Positions 36,975 to 46,454 are shown, counted from the stretch's first letter. The stretch is 64,000 nucleotides of DNA from JAQUTK01 sp963677415 (GCA_963677415.2 CAXXFJ010000013.1:124001-188000); one strand, 5' to 3'. The notes: a model not told the origin generated them from the sequence alone. Translations and numbers: made by a program.

Positions 36975-37458
36975 ATGAAAAAGTATTTTTACAACGGACG
37001 GAACCAGCAACTTTGGGCCGTTCACACTCGAAGAATTGAAAGAAAATAACCTCGCCAGAGAAACTCCGGTATGGTTTCACGAGCAGGGAGAATGGAAATC
37101 GGCAGGGAGTATTCCCGAGCTTACGGAGCTATTCAAAATGACACCTCCTCCAGCACCCGGTACCGCTCCCGCTCCAAAATATGATTCCAATCAAAAACCA
37201 CCCAAATCATGGTTGCTGGAGTCCGTGCTTGCCACCGTACTCTGCTGTCTGCCCTTTGGTATCATTGGAATTGTGTATGCATCCAAGGTAGAGACCCGCT
37301 TTTACAACGGCGATCTGGAAGGAGCAATCAGAGCCTCAAAGAATGCCGAGACCTGGACTTTAGTTAGTTTCTTCGCCGGACTTGTTGCCTTCATTATCTC
37401 AATGGGAATAGCCTTCGCAGTCGTACAATCACATGGCAGATTCCCAGGCTGTTTTTAA
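36975..37458 (+). pseudogene. GYF_2 + CD225/dispanin membrane protein, copy 3, frameshifted
   Basis: The ATG at 36975 starts MKKYFYN like copy 1 but goes out of frame after seven codons. One extra G in the GG at 36996-36997 explains it: removing it gives NDGTSNFGPFTLEEL and the rest of the family (TPVWFHEQGEWKSAG, PKSWLLESVLATVLCCLPFG, VYASKVETRFYNGD). The downstream frame alone opens at an internal start at 37036. The 3' end overlaps the next gene by 26 bp. Confidence 0.8.
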
Positions 37459-37861
37459 AAAAACGCTGATAGGGAGTGTCGCATTGCTCGTACTCATTTT
37501 GCTGGCTGTACTCTACAAGAAGTACAGCCCTTTGGAGAGTGCGTTTTTTCCGCCATGCCCCTTCCGCAAGATGACCGGACTACTCTGTCCTGGTTGTGGT
37601 TCGCAACGTGCGATCCATCACTTGCTCAACCTCGACATTGCCAGAGCCTTTCGGGAAAATATGTTGCTGGTCATAGCCATCCCCTATCTGATTGCAGGCT
37701 GGATGCTTGAGCTTGTCCCCCATCCTGGTGCCGGACTACTTAAATGGCGCAAGATACTCTACGGAATCCAGAGCCATTTACTTTATCCTCTTTGTGATCA
37801 TCACTTACTGGATACTTCGAAATATCATCTGATACCCCATAACGAAGAGCGACACCCCTAA
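37433..37861 (+). CDS. DUF2752 membrane protein, 3' end probably frameshifted
   Basis: A DUF2752 protein with the family motif CPFRKMTGLLCPGCGSQRAIHHL and three membrane segments. As read it ends in a charged tail (SKYHLIPHNEERHP) overlapping a terminator. Removing one base in GGAA (37763-37766) gives a normal hydrophobic ending (IYFILFVIITYWILRNII) with a stop at 37830-37832, before the terminator. So the true gene is probably 37433-37832. DUF2752 function is unknown; it follows the CD225 genes with a 26-bp overlap, as if coupled. Confidence 0.82.
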   Translation: MADSQAVFKKTLIGSVALLVLILLAVLYKKYSPLESAFFPPCPFRKMTGLLCPGCGSQRAIHHLLNLDIARAFRENMLLVIAIPYLIAGWMLELVPHPGAGLLKWRKILYGIQSHLLYPLCDHHLLDTSKYHLIPHNEERHP

Positions 37862-37882
37862 GGATGTCGCTCTTCGTTTCTT
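37843..37882 (+). terminator. Terminator of the CD225/DUF2752 operon
   Basis: CGAAGAGCGACA (37843-37854) pairs with TGTCGCTCTTCG (37865-37876), followed by TTTCTTTTT. It begins 10 bases past the corrected stop of the DUF2752 gene. Confidence 0.88.
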
Positions 37883-37941
37883 TTTGCCTTACCCACAGAA
37901 GGCTTGATTTCTTTCAGATTCTAAAACTGTCTAAAAAGGGG

Positions 37942-37961
37942 AATCGGTGTTTTAGGACAAT
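37942..37961. repeat. 20-bp direct repeat, copy 1
   Basis: AATCGGTGTTTTAGGACAAT occurs here and again at 38236-38255, 294 bp apart. The flanks of the two copies differ. Confidence 0.85.
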
Positions 37962-38235
37962 CGACACTTTTATGATGTAGATACTGAGTGGACAGAATAC
38001 CGAGTAGAAAGAGAACAATCAGTCACTTTAGAGGATTTAACTATCTCCTATCTGACTGATAAATAACGAGTTGTACCTTCTCAAAATACATCCGTATGCG
38101 TGACAAATTTCAACCTGATGAAATGTTTATTGCATAGGCATCGGACAACAAAAACTACCTGATGTTTTTAGAAAAACTATTAATAGAAATCCGGCACTTT
38201 TCAGGTCATCTTTTTTGATGTTCACGGATTTCCTA

Positions 38236-38255
38236 AATCGGTGTTTTAGGACAAT
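38236..38255. repeat. 20-bp direct repeat, copy 2
   Basis: Second exact copy of the sequence at 37942-37961. Confidence 0.85.
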
Positions 38256-38411
38256 TGGGGATTCTTTGCGGCATCTCTTTCTGTGATTAAATTATCTCAT
38301 ACATTAACACAGAACAGAATTCCATTCTGAACAAGTCATCGACAACCAGGCTTACAAATGATAAAAGAAAGAAAAAGAAAATGAGTTTTTTCTCTCATTT
38401 TTCCAGAGATA

Positions 38412-38442
38412 TTGTCTAATTTAATAATAATGCATATCTTTG
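38412..38442 (+). promoter_or_regulatory. Promoter of a possible small RNA
   Basis: TTG (38412-38414), 20 bases, then TATCTTTG (38435-38442), an exact -7 box. No open frame follows in this direction; instead a hairpin and T-run follow within 75 bases. Confidence 0.6.
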
Positions 38443-38446
38443 CAGC

Positions 38447-38515
38447 CACTAAGAATTTGTTTTAAATACCGATGGTGCTTTTTGTCTGCGAAGATCAAAG
38501 GCACTTCCTTTTTTT
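38447..38515 (+). ncRNA. Possible small RNA of about 70 nt
   Basis: The sequence between a good promoter (38412-38442) and a terminator-like element (stem GTGCTTT at 38475-38481 with AAAGGCAC at 38497-38504, then seven T at 38509-38515). It runs toward the 3' end of the convergent esterase gene at 38518, so it could act in cis on that message. I do not recognise a known RNA family. The start point is estimated from the promoter only. Confidence 0.4.
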
Positions 38516-38517
38516 AG

Positions 38518-41022
38518 TCACTGCCCATTCACCACAAAGTTTCGGATCTGACAAGCAGTACGTCCACTCTCCTTATTATATTCTTTGGCAATACGAAGTA
38601 CCAGCGTATGATTGGTATTTGCAAGTTCACTCTCCAACATAAACACCCAAGGGATATAAAGACCATTGCTCCATGCTGTATGTGTATCAATCAACTTCAT
38701 CGGTGCTCCATCCACACTATATTCGAGAATGCCTGACTTCGGTCCGGCCACACAGAAGATGCCAATTGCTTTGCCTTTAAAGTCGAGTGTCAGTTTGTCG
38801 CCACCCTGTGTTGCTTCCAGCATCGGTACGTCTACAAATCCTCCGCGAGTACCCGCATTATCTGTCGGCTTCCAGCTCTGCACATATTTCCAGTTTCCAC
38901 TGAGACTGGCTTTCTTAATGTCTATAAATTGACCATCAAAGTAACTAAACGGATCCAGGGTCTGAGGAAGTACATGCGCTTGCTTGCTTTCCGGTGCTTG
39001 TTTCCACATCTTGTCAAACAGGTGATTGATGGCAGCTGCATAGAGCCTATGACCGAAAGGTTTGGGATGTGTGCCACCAAACGTGTCCCAGTCAAACTCA
39101 CCGTCGCGCATCCGTTCGTTGATCTCCTGCTGCAAGTCTATGGAAGGGATCTGATACTGGTTGGCTACCCGTTCGTGGTTATAGATCACATCGGGACGGA
39201 TGCCAGAGTTAAATAGTTCAATAAAAGGATCATAGATAAAGTGAAGCATAACAATATCCATCTCCGGATTGCTCAATAAAGCCTTGCGCACCTCACCTTC
39301 CATACCGCGTGTCTGTGCGATATAATTGAATCCATTGGTATGATCATTGACGGCAGCTTCTACAAAGAGCAGGTCAATCTTCCCTTTTGAGAGTACATCC
39401 TTTTGCATCCGAAAGGCACCCGGTGTAGATCCCGTCGAACCGATACCTGCTTCCACAAACTCAAATTGAGTATCCGGGAAACGTTGTTTGAGATCTTCTT
39501 CAATCATATCTTTCCAACCATTCATCTCTGTAATAGACCCACCAAGGAATGCGACACGCCCTTTGCGCTCTTTCTCAAAGCAATAGAGCGAGTTATTCAT
39601 GGAGCCGCGCACATTGATATGATTGTAATCGCTATAACCGACCTGATGACGTAGCACAAAATCTACCACAGGAGTAGGATCTGTCAGACTGTGTGGATGA
39701 TGACCGATACCCAGTTTCAATATCAACTCCACAGGTCCGCCCATGGCACGGTACTTTTCACGCACCACACCCATATTATCTTTGTAAGGAACCACAACAT
39801 CACTGTCGCCACACACCGTGAAGATAGGTATTCCGGCTTTAGCAATCGGATCAAGCTGATCTATCGGATTGCCAGAGAAAGTGTTCATTTGTTCGTCGGT
39901 CAGGTTCCACTCTTTCAACATATCCTTCCAAAGATCCGGTTGCTCTCTGCCCGGCCAACTGAGTAGGTTGCACACAGGAGCATCCACATAGATACATGCC
40001 ACCTTGTCGGGGTTTTGAGCAGCCCAGTTAAATGCAGCAAGTCCGCCACGGCTAAAGCCTTCCAGCGTTACCTTCTGTGACAAGTTATACATCTTCACCA
40101 TATAGTTGTAGAAGTCTGTGGCTAGTTTCACCGAATGAGGCGAGCCGTACAGATGGGTGATGTCAAAATAGACGACATGAAAACCCTTTGTTACCAAAGC
40201 ACTGTCCACCGAAGGAAAGGCATCAAAGAATGCAGGACGCCATATCCATGGCGACCCTTTCGCCACTTTCGTGGGCACAGCCACGATGACATCTCTGCCG
40301 TTGAACTGAAAGTCATAGCGATCCACGCCTTTCCATTCACTCTTCTTACCCGGAAATGCCTGCATCTGATGATCCGTAGGTTTGTCCATGATAGCGTTAT
40401 AAACTGTAGCAGCGATAGTATGAGCTCCCATAGGATTGGGATGAATCTTATCAGGAAAGTTTTCAGGCATGCCTGAAGTTACTGTATGAAGATCTATGAC
40501 CTGACAACTCATTTGCTTGGCTACCTCATCAATGTACGGGATGACACCATGTACGATGATGCTGTCATTGATACCATATTGCACAGCATATGCTTTTGCC
40601 GGGTAACACAGATAGATCTTCGGATTGGTTGCAAAAGTTTGAAAAGCACGTACCATGGAAGTCAGGTCTTTCTTGAATTCAGTATTATAGATCCAGTTGT
40701 TGGGTTTGGTGTCATTGGTGCCCAGTTTGATGATCACTATGTCAGGATTATAGCCCAGTGCATCCTGAAACATTTTCTCCTTCATATACGGAAAATCTCC
40801 TTTGTTGAGACAGGTACGGGCACTGAATCCGTAGTTGCGCACTTCATACGCTTCGCCAAGCATCTGACCAAGCACGGATGGGTAACTATCTCTTTCGCGG
40901 TTACTGATGCCTGAGCCATAGGTAATACTATTACCAACACAAGCCACTTTAACAACCGCAGCCTGCAAGTTGCTTAAGAAGCAAACGAGCAGGCTTAGGA
41001 TGATCATCTGAAATTTTCTCAT
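38518..41022 (-). CDS. Three-module exported hydrolase (SGNH - alpha/beta - SGNH)
   Basis: An 834-residue secreted protein (signal peptide residues 1-21). Residues about 22-215 form an SGNH domain with CVGNSITYGSG, KLGTNDT and DKIHPNPMG. Residues about 225-465 form an alpha/beta hydrolase with nucleophile GFSRGG (near 322), CGDSDVVVPY and GIGHHPHS. Residues about 485-690 form a second SGNH domain with FLGGSITEMNGW, EAAVND and GGTHPKPFGH. A beta-rich tail ends the protein. All three catalytic sets look complete, suggesting three ester bonds on one glycan. It overlaps GH95 by one base, so they are cotranslated. Confidence 0.87.
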   Translation of the reverse strand: MRKFQMIILSLLVCFLSNLQAAVVKVACVGNSITYGSGISNRERDSYPSVLGQMLGEAYEVRNYGFSARTCLNKGDFPYMKEKMFQDALGYNPDIVIIKLGTNDTKPNNWIYNTEFKKDLTSMVRAFQTFATNPKIYLCYPAKAYAVQYGINDSIIVHGVIPYIDEVAKQMSCQVIDLHTVTSGMPENFPDKIHPNPMGAHTIAATVYNAIMDKPTDHQMQAFPGKKSEWKGVDRYDFQFNGRDVIVAVPTKVAKGSPWIWRPAFFDAFPSVDSALVTKGFHVVYFDITHLYGSPHSVKLATDFYNYMVKMYNLSQKVTLEGFSRGGLAAFNWAAQNPDKVACIYVDAPVCNLLSWPGREQPDLWKDMLKEWNLTDEQMNTFSGNPIDQLDPIAKAGIPIFTVCGDSDVVVPYKDNMGVVREKYRAMGGPVELILKLGIGHHPHSLTDPTPVVDFVLRHQVGYSDYNHINVRGSMNNSLYCFEKERKGRVAFLGGSITEMNGWKDMIEEDLKQRFPDTQFEFVEAGIGSTGSTPGAFRMQKDVLSKGKIDLLFVEAAVNDHTNGFNYIAQTRGMEGEVRKALLSNPEMDIVMLHFIYDPFIELFNSGIRPDVIYNHERVANQYQIPSIDLQQEINERMRDGEFDWDTFGGTHPKPFGHRLYAAAINHLFDKMWKQAPESKQAHVLPQTLDPFSYFDGQFIDIKKASLSGNWKYVQSWKPTDNAGTRGGFVDVPMLEATQGGDKLTLDFKGKAIGIFCVAGPKSGILEYSVDGAPMKLIDTHTAWSNGLYIPWVFMLESELANTNHTLVLRIAKEYNKESGRTACQIRNFVVNGQ

Positions 41023-43445
41023 TATCTGTTCAATCTATACGTTTTTCCTGGTGTTGTCTGTATGTCATATTCATACACCTTGTTTAGTAACGGTTGTTGA
41101 GGAGTAATCTTGTCCGAGACAAGCGGTTTTTTTATCGCTGCTGTTGCAAAGAACGGATTAGGATTGTCACCCTTCGCGGCTGTGAGTCCCTCCCCTTTCA
41201 GGGGTACATACGAACGGATGCGGAGGTTGCCTCCCAACTTCGAGAGAATCTTTGCCTCTTTCAGCTTTGCTCCATCCCACTCCATCGTTACCTCAAAACC
41301 ACCTCGTGCCATCAGTCCGCTAATGCTTCCTTCGCTCCATACATCAGGTAAGGCAGGCAACAATTGGACAGCTCCATCCTGACTCTGCAGTAACATCTCG
41401 GCTATTCCGGAAGTAAACCCGAAGTTACCGTCAATCTGGAATGGTGGATGTGCATCAAAAAGGTTTGGATAGGTACGCCCATCCCGGCCATCACCTACCA
41501 GTTTGAGCATGTTCTGAATAATCTTGTATGCATGATTACCATCAAGCAAACGAGCCCAGAGATTGATCTTCCAACCAATAGACCAGCCTGTGGCTTGATC
41601 GCCACGTTGAGTCAGTGAGGTCTTGGCAGCCTCAAACAACTCAGGGTTGGTATAAGGAGATATCTGATTACTTGGAAACAATCCGTAGAGATGAGAGACG
41701 TGTCGGTGATCTTCTTTTGGATTATCTACATCTTCCAGCCATTCCTGTAGTTGATTGAATTGTCCAATCTGCATCGGTGCAAGTTTATCGATCATATTCT
41801 TCAGCTTTGTCTGATAGGCTGCATCACCACCCAGCACCTGAGTCGCACGAAGCGTATTGCTCAAAATATCAAAAACAATCTGATTGTCCATCGTACAACC
41901 GGCTACGATCGTACTCTTTCCCAGCGGACCATGTTCCGGTGAATTAGACGGTACGCTTACCATCCAATGGTAAGTAGGATGCTCAACCAGGTAGTCCAGG
42001 AAGAAATCGGCCGAACCTTTCATCGCCGGATAATACTCTTTCAAGAACTCCTTGTCGCCGGTATATAGATAATGTTCCCACAAGTCTTTACTCAACCAAG
42101 CGCCACCGTTGGGCCATTGTCCCCACGAAGCAGCATCAACGGGACCAGTGCTGCGCCATATATCGGTGTTGTGATGTAACACCCAACCGTTGCAACCATA
42201 TAACACACGGGCAGTTTCCTTTCCACTTTCTGACAGTTCTTTGACCATCTGAAACAAGGGTTGATGCGTCTCGGCCAGATTGGTTACTTCTGCAGGCCAG
42301 TAATTCATTTCCGTATTGATATTGACCGTGTACTTGCCATCCCAGGGAGCCATAAGTTGGTTATTCCAGATGCCCTGCAAGTTAGCTGGCTGTCCGCCGG
42401 GCTGCGACGAACTGATCAGCAGATAGCGCCCAAACTGGAACATCAGTTCGACAAGATTCTGATCATTTCCCTTGGTGAAGTTCCTCACTCGCTCCGGTGT
42501 CTCTAATTTCGAAGCTTCTGTTGGCGCCAGATTGAGAGCCACCCGATTGAATTGTTTCTGATAAGCAGCCATATGATCGGTCAAAGCTTTGTCATACGGT
42601 TTCTTCAATGCTTCCTTCAGATAAGCAGAAGCTTTCTCACTTGGATTGGCAGTTACAGTCTTGTAATCGACAAAGTTGGTGGCAGCGGAGATGTAAATCG
42701 TCGCGGTAGTCGCTCCGGATACCTTGAGGTTATCTGTACCGGTTTCCACTTTTCCGTCAGTCACATGAATGTAAGTCTGATTTTCCACACGGATGACACC
42801 CTTTATACCTTCATGATCTGAACCGTTTCCGGTGAGGATCAGTTTGCCTTCACTCACCTTTACTGCAAAGCCGACAATCGGCGAAGAGTAATCGGCGGTA
42901 AAATTAAGCGCTCCTTTCTTATCAGAAGTGATACGCATGATAATCACATTATCAGTCAGCGAAGCAAAGAGCTCACGCGTATAATTCACATCATTGGCTG
43001 TATAGCGTGTAGTGGCTACTGCCTTTCCAATATTCAGGTCACGGTAGTAATTGGAAAAGTTTTCATGACCGGCAAAATGAAGTTTCAAACTTCCTATCGT
43101 CTGATAAGGCATACCATTCTGAGGTGTTTTGAAATACTTATTCAGCATATCCTCCGCCTCTCTTGTCTTGTCGGCGAAGATCAGCTGTCGTACTTCAGCC
43201 AAATGAGGGAATCCTTCCGGATTATCGTTACGGTGCGGACCACCTCCCCAAACTGTTTCCTCATTGAGTTGTAGTTCTTCATTGGCGGGATTGCCATAGA
43301 CCATCACCCCTAACCTGGAATTTCCCAATGGAAGTGCATCCGTCCATTGTTGAGCAGGGGCTTTATACCAAAGTTTCAGCTCCTCTGCCTTAGCAGAGAG
43401 AGCTGAAACCATTAATACTGAGAGTGCAAATAATTTGATTCTCAT
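41022..43445 (-). CDS. Glycoside hydrolase family 95 (alpha-L-fucosidase/galactosidase)
   Basis: An 807-residue exported GH95 enzyme (signal peptide MRIKLFALSVLMVSALSAKA). It starts at the family N-terminus LKLWYKAPAQQWTDALPLGN and has the catalytic-region motifs NINTEMNYWPAEVTNL (near 375) and DAHPPFQIDGNFGFTSGIAE (near 670). GH95 members remove alpha-1,2-L-fucose or L-galactose, for example from xyloglucan or rhamnogalacturonan II. It follows xylA by 21 bp and overlaps the three-module hydrolase gene by one base. Confidence 0.93.
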   Translation of the reverse strand: MRIKLFALSVLMVSALSAKAEELKLWYKAPAQQWTDALPLGNSRLGVMVYGNPANEELQLNEETVWGGGPHRNDNPEGFPHLAEVRQLIFADKTREAEDMLNKYFKTPQNGMPYQTIGSLKLHFAGHENFSNYYRDLNIGKAVATTRYTANDVNYTRELFASLTDNVIIMRITSDKKGALNFTADYSSPIVGFAVKVSEGKLILTGNGSDHEGIKGVIRVENQTYIHVTDGKVETGTDNLKVSGATTATIYISAATNFVDYKTVTANPSEKASAYLKEALKKPYDKALTDHMAAYQKQFNRVALNLAPTEASKLETPERVRNFTKGNDQNLVELMFQFGRYLLISSSQPGGQPANLQGIWNNQLMAPWDGKYTVNINTEMNYWPAEVTNLAETHQPLFQMVKELSESGKETARVLYGCNGWVLHHNTDIWRSTGPVDAASWGQWPNGGAWLSKDLWEHYLYTGDKEFLKEYYPAMKGSADFFLDYLVEHPTYHWMVSVPSNSPEHGPLGKSTIVAGCTMDNQIVFDILSNTLRATQVLGGDAAYQTKLKNMIDKLAPMQIGQFNQLQEWLEDVDNPKEDHRHVSHLYGLFPSNQISPYTNPELFEAAKTSLTQRGDQATGWSIGWKINLWARLLDGNHAYKIIQNMLKLVGDGRDGRTYPNLFDAHPPFQIDGNFGFTSGIAEMLLQSQDGAVQLLPALPDVWSEGSISGLMARGGFEVTMEWDGAKLKEAKILSKLGGNLRIRSYVPLKGEGLTAAKGDNPNPFFATAAIKKPLVSDKITPQQPLLNKVYEYDIQTTPGKTYRLNR

Positions 43446-43466
43446 TATTTCTTACTACTTTGTTAC

Positions 43467-44795
43467 TTAAATATGTTGATTCACGATACTCTCATATAAC
43501 TCTTGCTTGCCACTGACCTGTTTTGGTTCTCCATCGCGTACTGCAATATTACGAAGCTCTTCGAGAGTTAGTTTACCCTCTTCAAACGACTTTCCTTCAC
43601 CAGCATCAAACGATGAATAACGCTCTTGGCGCATCCCATTATAGGAAGACTTCTCAATAATTTCTGCTGCTGACAGCAATGCGCGTGCAAAAGTATCCAT
43701 ACCTCCGATGTGTGCGATAAAGAGATCATCCGGATCGGTAGAGTTTCTGCGGATCTTTGCATCAAAGTTTGTACCGCCGGGTGCCAGACCATCGCCTTGC
43801 AATATAACCAGCCATGCGCTCACAAGTTCGCCAACATTCATCGGGAACTGATCGGTATCCCAACCATTCTGATAGTCACCTCTATTAGCATCTATACTTC
43901 CGAGCATTCCTGCATCTACTGCAACCTGCAATTCATGTTCAAACGTATGCTGAGCCAATGTAGCATGATTAACCTCAATATTGAGTTTGAAATCTTTGTC
44001 CAAACCATAGTGACGCAAGAAACCGATTACAGTCTCTGAATCAAAATCATACTGATGCTTGGTTGGTTCCATTGGTTTCGGCTCGATAAGGAAGTTACCT
44101 TTGAAACCATTCTTACGTGCATAATCGCGTGCCATAGTCAACATCATTGCCAGATGCTCCTTCTCACGTTTCATATCAGTATTTAGCAGCGACATATAAC
44201 CTTCACGTCCTCCCCAAAACACATAGTTCTCTCCTCCCAGAGCAATCGTGGCATCAATCGCATTCTTGATCTGCAAACCTGCTGCAGCTACTGATGGAAA
44301 GTATGGATTGGTAGCAGCTCCGTTCATGAAACGAGCGTTGCTAAACACATTGGCAGTACCCCAAAGCAGTTTGATACCAGATTCAGCTTGCTTTCTTTTT
44401 GCATATTGAACCATAGTGGCTAGCCGCATCTCATACTCAGCAAATGAGTTACCCTCATCTACCAAATCAATATCATGAAAACAGTAGTACGGAATACCAA
44501 TCTTGGTCATAAACTCAAAAGCAGCATCCATCTTGTCTTTAGCACGTTCGATAGGATCAGCTGAACTGTTCCATGGATGAGTTTGTGTACCCCCACCAAA
44601 TGGGTCATTACCTGTTGCGCACATAGAATGCCAGTAAGCCATAGAAAAACGAAAGTGATCTTTCATCTTTTTCCCCATGACCACTCTCTCTGCATCATAA
44701 TAGCGAAACGCTAAAGGGTTGTTTGACTCTTTTCCTTCATAAGCTATCTTCCCGATACCCGGAAAGAACTCTTTTTTTCCTTTTACAATTTCCAT
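43467..44795 (-). CDS. xylA: Xylose isomerase
   Basis: A 442-residue class II xylose isomerase converting D-xylose to D-xylulose. It has YWHSMCATGNDPFGGGT, YYCFHDIDLVDEG, FWGGREGYMSLLNTDM, LIEPKPMEPTKHQYDFD and LNIEVNHATLAQHTFEHEL, which carry the metal and substrate ligands. Length is normal. It follows xylB after 136 bp and is followed by GH95 after 21 bp. Confidence 0.96.
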   Translation of the reverse strand: MEIVKGKKEFFPGIGKIAYEGKESNNPLAFRYYDAERVVMGKKMKDHFRFSMAYWHSMCATGNDPFGGGTQTHPWNSSADPIERAKDKMDAAFEFMTKIGIPYYCFHDIDLVDEGNSFAEYEMRLATMVQYAKRKQAESGIKLLWGTANVFSNARFMNGAATNPYFPSVAAAGLQIKNAIDATIALGGENYVFWGGREGYMSLLNTDMKREKEHLAMMLTMARDYARKNGFKGNFLIEPKPMEPTKHQYDFDSETVIGFLRHYGLDKDFKLNIEVNHATLAQHTFEHELQVAVDAGMLGSIDANRGDYQNGWDTDQFPMNVGELVSAWLVILQGDGLAPGGTNFDAKIRRNSTDPDDLFIAHIGGMDTFARALLSAAEIIEKSSYNGMRQERYSSFDAGEGKSFEEGKLTLEELRNIAVRDGEPKQVSGKQELYESIVNQHI

Positions 44796-44931
44796 ACTTG
44801 TTTATGTATTATTCAACCATTAATATTATCTGATTCTTTGTAACATCACCTTCATTTTAGTGAAGTAAAACCACTCAGGAAGCATCATTCAGCCTCCAGG
44901 TATTTATCCACAAAACGTTTAAATTGGAAGC

Positions 44932-46425
44932 TTATTTATTTGTCATATAAACATTTAACGCTTTCTTCCACCGTTCATACGATTGAAGAGTAGCATCAGC
45001 AAAAGCAGGAGAAGGATCAATGACACGAGCCAGATGGATGGAAGCAAAGGCTTCCTTTCTGTTTTTGTAGTATCCACATCCTAAACCGGCACCTCTGGCA
45101 GCACCTTCCGCACCATTTGTATCGTAAATCTCGATAGACGAACCTGTAACATTAGCCAAAGTCTCTCTGAATACCGGACTCAGGAACATGTTGGCAGCTC
45201 CGGCTTTGATCACCTGAATATCCATACCCATACTTTCCATTATATCCATTCCATACTTCAGAGAGAAGGCTATTCCTTCTTGCGCCGCACGGAATATGGT
45301 ACGGTTATCATGGCTCAGAAAATACAAGTTATGAATGGAAGCACCAATCTCACGGTTAAGCAAGATACGCTCCGAACCATTACCAAAAGGAAGAACGGTT
45401 ACTCCATCTGATCCTACCGGAACCTGAGCACTCAAACTGTTAATCTCCTCATAAGAAAGCGAGCCACCGGCAATTGTATTACGTATCCAGCTATAGAAGA
45501 TGCCCGCGCCATTGATGCAAAGAAGCACACCCAAACGTGGATCTTGGGCGGTATGATTGACATGCGCAAAAGTATTGACACGAGACATCGGATCACATTC
45601 CAACAAATCATTAACACCATACACCACCGCGGAAGTTCCAGCCGTGGCAGCAACTTCACCTGGTTCAAGCACATTAAGTGATAATGCATTATTAGGTTGA
45701 TCACCTGCACGATAAGTAATTGGAGTGCCTTCTTTGAGTCCTAATTCAGCCGCTGCTTGCGCAGTAAGCCTTCCTTGTTCGCCAAATGTAGGAACTATCT
45801 TTGGAATCACATTCTGAGAGAATTTATAATAATCAAATAACTCCGAAGAAACTTTATTCTCCTTAAAATCCCAAGCAATACCCTCAGAAAGACCTGATAC
45901 GGTAGTACAAGCCTCTCCTGACATTCTCATGGCTATATAATCGCCTGGCAGCATAGCCTTATCTACTTGTTCAAAGATTTCTGGTTCGTTATCCTTCAGC
46001 CAAGCTAATTTGGCCACAGTAAAATTGCCTGGTGAATTGAGCAAATGAGAAAGAACAAATCCATATCCCATAGATGAAGCAGCAGACTCTCCATACTGCA
46101 CGGCACGACTGTCGCACCATATGATGGCCGGACGAAGCACCCGTTGGTTCTTATCGACAACCACAAGTCCATGCATTTGGTAGGAAATACCTATTGCACC
46201 AATATCTGCGACATCAATTTGAACCCCTGCGAGCAATTGCTTCGTAGCATCGCAGAGATAATACCACCATAAATCGGGGTTTTGTTCAGCCCATCCAACT
46301 TGAAGAGAAATAATCGGCATTTCTTTCTTGGGTGAGAAAGCATTTCCAACACACACTCCCGTATTCGCATCAATCAGCGACACCTTTACCGAAGAGCTCC
46401 CCAAGTCATATCCTAATAAGTACAT
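44932..46425 (-). CDS. xylB: Xylulokinase
   Basis: A 497-residue FGGY-family kinase that phosphorylates D-xylulose to feed the pentose phosphate pathway. It begins LLGYDLGSSSVKVSLIDA and has ISYQMHGLVVVD, MLPGDYIAMRMSG, TAGTSAVVYG and IKAGAANMFLSPVFRETLAN. It lies 29 bp after the Nudix regulator gene. Together with xylA it makes a complete xylose-to-xylulose-5-phosphate route. No xylose symporter gene is in the window. Confidence 0.94.
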   Translation of the reverse strand: MYLLGYDLGSSSVKVSLIDANTGVCVGNAFSPKKEMPIISLQVGWAEQNPDLWWYYLCDATKQLLAGVQIDVADIGAIGISYQMHGLVVVDKNQRVLRPAIIWCDSRAVQYGESAASSMGYGFVLSHLLNSPGNFTVAKLAWLKDNEPEIFEQVDKAMLPGDYIAMRMSGEACTTVSGLSEGIAWDFKENKVSSELFDYYKFSQNVIPKIVPTFGEQGRLTAQAAAELGLKEGTPITYRAGDQPNNALSLNVLEPGEVAATAGTSAVVYGVNDLLECDPMSRVNTFAHVNHTAQDPRLGVLLCINGAGIFYSWIRNTIAGGSLSYEEINSLSAQVPVGSDGVTVLPFGNGSERILLNREIGASIHNLYFLSHDNRTIFRAAQEGIAFSLKYGMDIMESMGMDIQVIKAGAANMFLSPVFRETLANVTGSSIEIYDTNGAEGAARGAGLGCGYYKNRKEAFASIHLARVIDPSPAFADATLQSYERWKKALNVYMTNK

Positions 46426-46454
46426 ATTTTTTATATTATAAGTTTGTATTCTAT

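Larger units (their letters stand above)
37862..38434. other. Non-coding region with a 20-bp direct repeat
   Basis: No credible gene is seen. It contains an exact 20-bp direct repeat at 37942-37961 and 38236-38255 and otherwise AT-rich sequence without a recognisable domain. Part of it is the lead-in to the promoter of the possible small RNA. Confidence 0.6.

Noticed and set aside
29993..37766. Programmed ribosomal frameshifting in the seven broken genes
   Set aside because: The sites share no slippery sequence or following structure, involve unrelated families, and a normal single-frame form is known for each family.
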